Of a stretch of 64,000 nucleotides of DNA, positions 58,513 through 64,000 are shown one piece after another. The stretch is from Myceligenerans indicum (lineage in GTDB: Bacteria > Actinomycetota > Actinomycetes > Actinomycetales > Cellulomonadaceae), in contig NZ_JABBYC010000012.1 in assembly GCF_016742955.1 (NCBI RefSeq), positions 36,477 to 100,476 on the forward strand, read 5' to 3'. Both the position numbers and the translations under genes were made by a program. The number at the start of each line of letters is the position of its first letter. Within the stretch, counting starts at the first letter, position 1. The notes below the pieces were generated by a model. The model saw only the letters and a program-made list of their open reading frames with translations, was not told where the DNA came from and made no database searches.

Positions 58513-58538
58513 TCCTTGCCTTTCGGTCGTGATGATCG

Positions 58539-58593
58539 TCGTCCTGCGACGGTCCGGGAGCCCCGTGAGGCCTCCCGGATCGTCGCAGGACGA
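58539..58593 (-). terminator. Long intercistronic hairpin between gluB and gluC
   Basis: A 22-bp stem with a single mismatch (arms 58539-58560 and 58572-58593, 11-nt loop) lies directly after the gluB stop. In importer operons such structures stabilise the binding-protein mRNA or limit read-through, so that more binding protein than permease is made. Confidence 0.8.
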
Positions 58594-58612
58594 GCCGAGA
58601 ACTACCCGTCGA

Positions 58613-59455
58613 TCAGGCGCAGGCGGCCGGCTCCGGCGGGTTCAGCTCCGCGTTCGCCGTGTACCCGGTGCCCTCGGTGTGCGTGGCCACGAGCTCGTCC
58701 CAGGTGCCGTCGTCGATCATCTCGGTGATCGCGGTGTTGATCTCCTCGCACCGGTCGGTGCTGCCCTTGGGGAGCCCGACGCCGTAGTTCTCCTCGGAGA
58801 ACGGGTTGCCGACCACCTTGAACACGGTCGGGTCCTCCTGCGCGGCGGCAAGGCCGGCAAGGATGATGTCATCCGTGGTCACCGCGTCGACGGCGCCGGA
58901 GGCCAGGGCGGAGACACACTCGGAGTACCCGGGACGCTCCACGAGCTCGACGCCCTCGGCGTAGTCGTCCTTGATCCGCTCGGCCGAGGTGGACCCGGTC
59001 ACCGAGCAGAGGTTCTTGCCCTCGAGGTCCTCCGGGCCGGTGATCGAGTCGTCGTCGGCGGCAACGAGGAGGTCCTGGCCCGCCACGAAGTACGGGCCCG
59101 CGAAATCGACGATCTCCTTGCGCGTGTCGGTGATCGAGTAGGTCGCGAAGATCATGTCCACGTCGCCGTTCTGGAGCATGGTCTCGCGGTTCGCCGAGAC
59201 GGCCTCGGTGAACTCGATCTGGTCCTCGTCGTAACCGAGCTTGCCCGCGACGTACTTCGCGACGTCGACGTCGAAGCCGACGTACTCGGCTCCCTTCTGC
59301 AGCCCGAGGCCAGGCTGGTCGAACTTGATGCCGACGGTGAGCGTGTCACCGCCACCGTCGCCGTCACCGGTGTTACCGGGCTCCGCGCTGGAGCAGGCGG
59401 CCAGGGCGAGGGCGGATGCGGCTGCGAGTGCCACCGCGGTCGTGTGCTTGCGCAT
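58613..59455 (-). CDS. gluB: Glutamate-binding lipoprotein GluB
   Basis: The 280-residue protein is the extracytoplasmic binding protein of the importer. The signal peptide ends in the lipobox LALAAC (Cys21), so it is lipid-anchored. The mature part is a type II periplasmic-binding fold, with LTVGIKFDQPGLGLQ, YVGFDVDVAKYVAGKLG and FATYSITDTRKEIVDFAGPYFVAGQ in outline; the last is the family signature around the amino acid pocket. An AAAGGGAA ribosome binding site precedes ATG 59455. Glutamate specificity is inferred from similarity to Corynebacterium GluB and gene order. Confidence 0.93.
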   Translation of the reverse strand: MRKHTTAVALAAASALALAACSSAEPGNTGDGDGGGDTLTVGIKFDQPGLGLQKGAEYVGFDVDVAKYVAGKLGYDEDQIEFTEAVSANRETMLQNGDVDMIFATYSITDTRKEIVDFAGPYFVAGQDLLVAADDDSITGPEDLEGKNLCSVTGSTSAERIKDDYAEGVELVERPGYSECVSALASGAVDAVTTDDIILAGLAAAQEDPTVFKVVGNPFSEENYGVGLPKGSTDRCEEINTAITEMIDDGTWDELVATHTEGTGYTANAELNPPEPAACA

Positions 59456-59477
59456 GGGTTCCCTTTCGATGATGCGG

Positions 59478-59498
59478 ACTCCCGACTACGCCGGGAGT
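59478..59498 (-). repeat. Short inverted repeat upstream of gluB
   Basis: Seven-base arms (ACTCCCG and CGGGAGT) around a 7-nt loop lie in the 141-bp gluA-gluB spacer, about 23 nt before the gluB start. It may shape the gluB leader. Confidence 0.4.
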
Positions 59499-59596
59499 GG
59501 ATGGAAAGCTCTCGGGAGCTCGTGACCGCCAGGACCTCCCCGGCCTCCCGGGACGGCCGGTGCGGAAGGATCCCTGCCGGTGTGGAGGGCCTGGGG

Positions 59597-60382
59597 TCAG
59601 TGCGACAGGATCTTCGAGAGGAAGTCCCGTGCGCGGGTGCTCTGCGGGTTCGTGAAGAACTCGTCCGGCTCGGCCTCCTCCACGATCTGGCCGTCCGCCA
59701 TGAAGACCACACGGTCGGCGGCCTTGCGGGCGAAGCCCATCTCGTGGGTCACGACGATCATCGTCATGCCCTCGCGGGCGAGGGAGACCATGACGTCGAG
59801 CACCTCGTTGACCATCTCCGGGTCGAGGGCCGAGGTCGGCTCGTCGAACAGCATGACCTTCGGCCGCATGGCGAGCGCGCGGGCGATCGCCACGCGCTGC
59901 TGCTGGCCGCCGGAGAGCTGCGCCGGCATCTTGTGTGCCTGCGAGTCCACGCCGACCCGTTCCAGCAGCGCCATCGCCTCCGACTCGGCCTGCGCCTTGG
60001 GTACCCTGCGGACCTTGCGGGGACCGAGGGTGACGTTGTCCAGGACGGTCTTGTGCGCGAAGAGGTTGAAGGACTGGAACACCATGCCGACGTCGGCTCG
60101 CAGGTGTGCCAGGGCCCTGCCCTCCTCGGGCAACGGCGTGCCGTCGACGGTGATCTCGCCGTCGTCGATGGTCTCCAGCCGGTTGATCGCCCGGCACAGC
60201 GTCGACTTGCCGGATCCGGAGGGGCCGATGACGACGACGACCTCGCCCTGATGGACGGTGAGCTCGATGTTCTGCAGCACGTGCAGCGCACCGAAATGCT
60301 TGTTCACGCCCTTGAGCTCGACGAGCGCGTCGCCGAGATCGCGGGGCGACGTGGGCGCGTCGTCGGTGGTCACGGTGTCCAT
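59597..60382 (-). CDS. gluA: Glutamate-type ABC transporter ATPase GluA
   Basis: The 261-residue ATPase powers the importer. It has Walker [10 protein letters not shown] (residues 53-61), the Q-loop [10 protein letters not shown], the signature LSGGQQQR, Walker [14 protein letters not shown] and the switch His in VVTHEMGFA. It is the first gene of the gluABCD operon. A TAGGTT box lies 6 nt before the ATG at 60382, and the region is divergent from miaB. Confidence 0.95.
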   Translation of the reverse strand: MDTVTTDDAPTSPRDLGDALVELKGVNKHFGALHVLQNIELTVHQGEVVVVIGPSGSGKSTLCRAINRLETIDDGEITVDGTPLPEEGRALAHLRADVGMVFQSFNLFAHKTVLDNVTLGPRKVRRVPKAQAESEAMALLERVGVDSQAHKMPAQLSGGQQQRVAIARALAMRPKVMLFDEPTSALDPEMVNEVLDVMVSLAREGMTMIVVTHEMGFARKAADRVVFMADGQIVEEAEPDEFFTNPQSTRARDFLSKILSH

Positions 60383-60388
60383 TCCCTG

Positions 60389-60394
60389 AACCTA
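60389..60394 (-). promoter_or_regulatory. -10 box TAGGTT of the gluABCD operon
   Basis: On the reverse strand TAGGTT ends 6 nt before the gluA ATG, so the operon mRNA is probably leaderless. Confidence 0.5.
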
Positions 60395-60541
60395 ATCGAT
60401 CGTGTGTTTCCTCGCCGGGACGTCGAAGTCACGACGGTACAACAGTTTGGTAACAGATGTCCGATTCCAGGTCCGGAGTCGTCCTGTGCGTGGCGCTCGG
60501 CCCCCGGTGGTACCGGCCGCACGGATGTCGGAGAGGAACCG

Positions 60542-60547
60542 TAGAAT
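60542..60547 (+). promoter_or_regulatory. -10 box TAGAAT of miaB
   Basis: TAGAAT, the best -10 match in the window, ends 8 nt before ATG 60556. This supports 60556 as the start rather than the ATG at 60457. Confidence 0.6.
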
Positions 60548-60555
60548 TGGCGGCG

Positions 60556-62238
60556 ATGTCCACGCCCATGCTTCCCACGTCACCCGACACCACGGCCTCC
60601 GCGCGCGCCGGCGCCGCCACGGCCGCCGGCCCCGAGCAGCGCACCTATCTGGTGCGCACTCTCGGATGCCAGATGAACGTGCACGATTCCGAGCACATGG
60701 CCGGCATGCTCGAGCAGGCGGGCTACTCGCGCGCGTCCGGCGAGGACGAGGCGAACAACCAGGCCGACGTCGTGGTGATCAACACGTGCGCGGTCCGCGA
60801 GAACGCCGCGACCCGCCTCTACGGGAACCTGGGCCAGCTCGCGGGCATCAAGGCGCAACGCCCGGGAATGCAGATCGCCGTGGGCGGGTGCCTGGCGCAG
60901 AAGGACCGCGGCACGATCGTGGAGAAGGCGCCATGGGTCGACGTCGTCTTCGGCACGCACAACCTCGACGCCCTGCCGGTGCTGCTGGACCGTGCCCGGC
61001 ACAACGAGGAAGCCGAGGTGGAGATCGCGGAGTCGCTGCAGGTCTTCCCGTCGACCCTGCCCACGCGCCGGGAGTCCGTCTACGCGGGCTGGGTGTCGAT
61101 CTCGGTGGGCTGCAACAACACGTGCACCTTCTGCATCGTGCCCCACCTGCGCGGCAAGGAGCGCGACCGCAGGCCCGGTGAGGTCCTGGCGGAGGTCGAG
61201 GCACTGGTCGCCGCCGGTGCGGTCGAGGTGACCCTGCTGGGGCAGAACGTGAACTCCTACGGCGTGGAGTTCGGGGATCGCGGGGCGTTCGCGAAGCTGC
61301 TGCGTGCCTGCGGCCGCATCGAGGGGCTGGAGCGGGTGCGGTTCACCTCCCCGCACCCGGCGGCCTTCACCGACGACGTCATCGAGGCCATGGCCGAGAC
61401 CCCGAACGTCATGCCGCAGCTGCACATGCCGCTGCAGTCCGGGTCGGACCGGGTCCTGCGGGCCATGCGCCGGTCCTACCGGTCCGCGAAGTTCCTCGGG
61501 ATCCTCGACCGGGTCCGTGCCACCATGCCGGAGGCGGCCATCACCACCGACATCATCGTCGGTTTCCCGGGAGAGACCGAGGAGGACTTCGCCGAGACGC
61601 TGCGCGTCGTGGAGGAGTCACGATTCAGCTCCGCATACATGTTCCAGTACTCCCAGCGCCCGGGAACTCCTGCGGCGACCATGGAGGGACAGCTTCCCAA
61701 GGAAGTGGTCCAGGAGCGGTTCGAGCGGCTCCTGGCCCTGCAGGAACGGATCTCGGCCGAGGAGTCCCGGTCCCAGGTCGGGCGCACGCTCGAGGTCCTG
61801 GTGGCCGAGGGTACGGGCAAGAAGGACGATGCCACGCATCGTCTGAGCGGCCGCGCGCGGGACAACCGGCTCGTCCACTTCGCGCTGCCGGGTGCCGACG
61901 CCGGTCCGGAGGACACTGCCGGCGTGGCTGCCCTCCCGTCCGAGCCGGCCGGTCTCGACGACCCGCGCCTGGCCGACGCCGCGGACCTCGACCCCCGGCT
62001 CCCGCGCCCGGGTGACATGGTGACGGTCACCGTCACCCACGCGGCGCCTCACCACCTGATCGCGGATTCCGCCACCGGCGGGCCGACGGGCTTCTCCGTG
62101 CGGCGCACACGCTCGGGTGACGCGTGGGCCGCACGGGAGAGGGCGCGGCTCGGCGGCGGGGACGACGACCACGGTCACGGCACACCGGCGCCGGACGGCC
62201 CGGTCACCCTCGGCATGCCGACCATCGGCCCCCGCTGA
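60556..62238 (+). CDS. miaB: tRNA-2-methylthio-N6-dimethylallyladenosine synthase
   Basis: MiaB adds the methylthio group at A37 of tRNAs reading UNN codons. The 560-residue enzyme has the N-terminal UPF0004 domain with cluster Cys38 in [12 protein letters not shown], plus NTCAVRENA and GGCLAQ, then the radical-SAM motif CNNTCTFC (Cys186, Cys190, Cys193). A C-terminal TRAM domain (about 405-510) follows, interrupted by an Ala/Pro/Asp-rich insertion (about 450-480), with a Gly/His-rich tail. ATG 60556 is preferred to ATG 60457 because of the -10 box between them. It is divergent from gluABCD. Confidence 0.95.
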   Translation: MSTPMLPTSPDTTASARAGAATAAGPEQRTYLVRTLGCQMNVHDSEHMAGMLEQAGYSRASGEDEANNQADVVVINTCAVRENAATRLYGNLGQLAGIKAQRPGMQIAVGGCLAQKDRGTIVEKAPWVDVVFGTHNLDALPVLLDRARHNEEAEVEIAESLQVFPSTLPTRRESVYAGWVSISVGCNNTCTFCIVPHLRGKERDRRPGEVLAEVEALVAAGAVEVTLLGQNVNSYGVEFGDRGAFAKLLRACGRIEGLERVRFTSPHPAAFTDDVIEAMAETPNVMPQLHMPLQSGSDRVLRAMRRSYRSAKFLGILDRVRATMPEAAITTDIIVGFPGETEEDFAETLRVVEESRFSSAYMFQYSQRPGTPAATMEGQLPKEVVQERFERLLALQERISAEESRSQVGRTLEVLVAEGTGKKDDATHRLSGRARDNRLVHFALPGADAGPEDTAGVAALPSEPAGLDDPRLADAADLDPRLPRPGDMVTVTVTHAAPHHLIADSATGGPTGFSVRRTRSGDAWAARERARLGGGDDDHGHGTPAPDGPVTLGMPTIGPR

Positions 62239-62349
62239 GCGGAACGGTGCGCCGGCGCTCGGTGCGCCAGCTCTGCCGGGGCCCGTGTCGGCCGGGGCCG
62301 GGACCGCCACGACCGTCCGGTCGAGGCAGGCGGTGCCGGCCCGGCAGCC

Positions 62350-62913
62350 TCACCTGGCGTCGTCGCTGATCTCCGGCGGTGTCAGCGCCGCCACCGACGC
62401 GAAGAACTGGGCGGCGGTCACCAGGCCGCACGAGACGGTCTGCGCCAGCTGGTCGTCGGTGGCGCCGTGCTCGAAGTCCACGGACACCTCGGAGTACAAG
62501 GTCAGGCCGTAGGCCTCGGACCGGGCGTACACCTTGGGCCAGATCCGCTCGCGGTTCCAGTCGTTCGTGGCCTGGAGCACGCCCAGCCGTGAGGACGCCG
62601 AGAGGTTTCCCGCCCAGCGGCCGCGGATCTGCAGGATCTCGTCGTGCTCGCCGAGCAGCAGGAACCAGAACCGGTTGCCGTCCCACGTGCCCGTGACGTC
62701 ACCGTCGTTGTCGATGCGGAACTTGTAGCCACGCCGGCTGAGGTCGTCGGCGATCCGCTGCGTCGTCAACGGCCTGGGCAGCTCGACATCCGTGTTGTCC
62801 CCGGGGCCGTCCTGCCCCTCGGAGGGCGTGTCGTCGGTGCGCGGGTTGAACAGTCGCGTGAGCCAGCTCGGCCCGGCACGCCGGGAACTCATCCGGTCGT
62901 TGTCGGGCCTCAT
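62350..62913 (-). CDS. YbjN-domain protein (downstream copy)
   Basis: The 187-residue protein has a basic, disordered N-terminus and a YbjN-type domain (about 45-185), with LTTQRIADDLSRRGYKFRIDNDGDVTGTWDG in outline, FWFLLLGEHDEILQIRGRW and NDWNRERIWPKVYAR. YbjN proteins are thought to act as chaperone-like modulators, but no clear activity is known in actinomycetes. ATG 62913 overlaps the stop of the upstream paralogue (ATGA), so the two are coupled and arose by tandem duplication. Confidence 0.87.
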   Translation of the reverse strand: MRPDNDRMSSRRAGPSWLTRLFNPRTDDTPSEGQDGPGDNTDVELPRPLTTQRIADDLSRRGYKFRIDNDGDVTGTWDGNRFWFLLLGEHDEILQIRGRWAGNLSASSRLGVLQATNDWNRERIWPKVYARSEAYGLTLYSEVSVDFEHGATDDQLAQTVSCGLVTAAQFFASVAALTPPEISDDAR

Positions 62914-63509
62914 GGCGCCGACCTCAGAGGGTCCGGGTACACGTCGTCGAGGTGCTCGAAGAACATCGATCCCGTCGTGAGCCCGCACTGCAGGAGCTGG
63001 TCGAGCTGCTCGTCCGAGACACCGTGCTCCAGGTCGACCGTCATCTCGGCGTAGACCAGTACCGCACCGTTGTCACGCACGCAGACGTAGGCCTTGGGCC
63101 AGATCCACTCGGCGTTCCAGTCGTTGCACACCTCGAGGACCTCCTCGAGACGCTCGATGCTCAGGTCGCGATGCCACTGCCCGCGCACCTGGAGCACCTC
63201 GGACCCCTCGCCGACGACCAGGAAATGGAACAGCCAGCCGTGCCACATCCCGCCGATGTCGCCCTCGGAGTCGACGAAGTAGCTGAAGTCGCTCTCGGCG
63301 AGCCAGCTCGTGACCCGTTCCCGGCTCAGCGGGGTCGGGATGCGTGCCGGATCGTCGAGCCCGTCGGTCAGCTCACGTAGCAGAACGCCTTCGACCTGGG
63401 ACCGCAGCTCCTCGTCGGAGAGCTCCGGAGGCCCGGGGCGGGACGTGGGGCGACTGGTCGGGTCACCTTCATCCGCCGCCTCGCGGCGGCGTGGTCCGAA
63501 GAACCTCAC
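62910..63509 (-). CDS. YbjN-domain protein (upstream copy)
   Basis: The 199-residue protein is a paralogue of the next gene. The shared blocks are LSRERVTSWLAESDFSYFVDSEGDIGGMWHG in outline, FHFLVVGEGSEVLQVRGQWHR, CNDWNAEWIWPKAYV and VYAEMTVDLEHGVSDEQLDQ. The N-terminal ~60 residues are charged and variable. GTG 63509 is preferred because TACTGT lies 6 nt upstream; the frame stays open further upstream without conservation. It is divergent from the truncated gene at the window end. Confidence 0.87.
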   Translation of the reverse strand: MRFFGPRRREAADEGDPTSRPTSRPGPPELSDEELRSQVEGVLLRELTDGLDDPARIPTPLSRERVTSWLAESDFSYFVDSEGDIGGMWHGWLFHFLVVGEGSEVLQVRGQWHRDLSIERLEEVLEVCNDWNAEWIWPKAYVCVRDNGAVLVYAEMTVDLEHGVSDEQLDQLLQCGLTTGSMFFEHLDDVYPDPLRSAP

Positions 63510-63515
63510 CGAACT

Positions 63516-63521
63516 ACAGTA
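63516..63521 (-). promoter_or_regulatory. -10 box TACTGT of the YbjN pair
   Basis: On the reverse strand TACTGT ends 6 nt before GTG 63509, suggesting a leaderless transcript. Confidence 0.5.
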
Positions 63522-63594
63522 CCCGTGACGGGCGGGCAACACCCATGGATTCGAGAAAGTCTTCTCATGGAACCGTCTCCACCAGCCGTTCGGC

Positions 63595-63600
63595 TACCGT
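63595..63600 (+). promoter_or_regulatory. -10 box TACCGT of the last gene
   Basis: TACCGT ends 7 nt before GTG 63608 with no Shine-Dalgarno sequence. Confidence 0.5.
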
Positions 63601-63607
63601 GAACCAG

Positions 63608-63962
63608 GTGCTCACCCGTGCCGTGATATTGCCCGCGACGGCCCTGCTGGTACCCGGTGCCGCCGGCGCCACGGACCCCCTGGCCCCGATGCGGCTGGCG
63701 GTCTGCGCGGCACTCGCGAACCTGGCCGAGAACGGCCCGCCGCTGGTGCTCGCCCATGCCTCGGGCCCGGTCCGGGGCCCGGACGTGTTCCGGCCCTCGC
63801 TCGCGGCCGCGGGGATCGCCGACCACATGCTGCCCGACGACGTGTGGACCCCCTGGGCGACTCGTCCCGCGCTGCCGCCGGGCGGGACAGCGGCCTCGGT
63901 GGCGCTGCTGTGCCTGGGTATGGCCCTGGGGGAGCGCGCGGCGGATGTCCTCGCCCTCGAGG
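63608..63962 (+). CDS. Truncated CDS, probably class III extradiol dioxygenase subunit B-like
   Basis: 118 codons are visible before genuine sequence stops. The start (MLTRAVILPATALLVPGAAG, then DPLAPMRLAVCAALANL) resembles actinobacterial proteins annotated as extradiol dioxygenase subunit B-like, which lie near miaB in many relatives and begin with a similar LP..ALLVPG block. The remainder is Ala/Pro-rich with LVLAHASGPVRGPDVF and ALLCLGMALGERA. The identity is tentative because half or more of the protein is missing. Frames that run beyond 63962 read into adapter and are false. Confidence 0.6.
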
Positions 63963-64000
63963 CTGTCTCTTATACACATCTGACGCTGCCGACGATAAGG
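63963..64000 (+). other. Illumina Nextera adapter left at the sequence end
   Basis: 63963-63981 is the Tn5 mosaic end CTGTCTCTTATACACATCT, followed at 63982-63995 by GACGCTGCCGACGA; together they are the reverse complement of the Nextera read 1 transposase adapter. The last five bases TAAGG would be the beginning of the sample index. This is library sequence, not genome. Confidence 0.98.

Noticed and set aside
60457..60555. ATG 60457 as the miaB start
   Set aside because: The added 33 residues are not conserved and would be translated through the TAGAAT promoter box.
63506..63983. Frames beginning MCIRDS or MYKRQ, or ending SLIHI, at the window end
   Set aside because: These peptides are translations of the Nextera adapter at 63963-63995 fused to genomic sequence.

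Overview
The window is about 73-75% G+C with strongly GC-biased third codon positions, many GTG starts and TANNNT -10 boxes placed directly in front of start codons. Gene order is that of an actinomycete of the order Micrococcales: dxr/rseP/ispG, proS, rimP-nusA-ylxR-infB-rbfA-truB-ribF-rpsO-pnp, dapB/dapA/rnj, ftsK-pgsA-cinA-clgR, lhr/nei2, recA-recX, gluABCD, miaB. A Cellulomonadaceae or Promicromonosporaceae source is likely by inference, but genus cannot be fixed by eye. I found no tRNA, rRNA, insertion sequence or CRISPR array. No gene-free stretch exceeds 300 bp; the longest are 12978-13252 and 37207-37463.

Layout. 1-9.9 kb: 3'-part of a P-loop/TPR protein, then the MEP isoprenoid genes dxr, rseP and ispG, interrupted by a reverse-strand 798-aa membrane-anchored protein of unknown function. 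10-14.4 kb: an Fpg-type glycosylase, proS and a ferritin-like lipoprotein, with a small repeat-rich patch after proS. 14.5-30.2 kb: the translation/RNA block rimP-nusA-ylxR-infB-rbfA-truB, then a lineage-variable insert (hypothetical, DUF3533/ABC-2-like permease, TetR), then ribF, a GntR regulator, a branched-polyamine-synthase homologue, rpsO and pnp. 30.2-37.2 kb: M16 peptidase, dapB, a small membrane protein, two accessory genes, rraA, dapA and rnj. 37.4-43.4 kb: accessory block with a DUF4328 protein, a TetR regulator and a translationally coupled HSP90-family/TPR gene pair. 43.5-49.2 kb: ftsK, pgsA, cinA, the clgR-type regulator and nei2. 49.2-60.4 kb: the large helicase lhr, DUF3046, SOS-controlled recA with recX, and a glutamate-type ABC importer on the reverse strand. 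60.5-63.96 kb: miaB, two coupled YbjN-domain genes and the start of a gene cut off by the sequence end.

The housekeeping genes work together in isoprenoid precursor synthesis, transcription elongation and translation initiation, tRNA and rRNA modification, lysine/diaminopimelate synthesis, RNA decay (PNPase, RNase J) and DNA repair (RecA, RecX, Lhr, two Fpg/Nei glycosylases). The accessory content is concentrated at 1-6.3 kb, 21.2-23.7 kb, 24.9-27.4 kb and 37.4-43.4 kb. The most interesting candidates are the HSP90/TPR operon and the P-loop/TPR plus 798-aa membrane protein pair flanking dxr. Neither can be assigned a function from sequence alone.

The last 38 bases are not genomic. Positions 63963-63995 are the Illumina Nextera transposase adapter, so the genuine sequence ends at about 63962 and any reading frame using the tail is an artefact.
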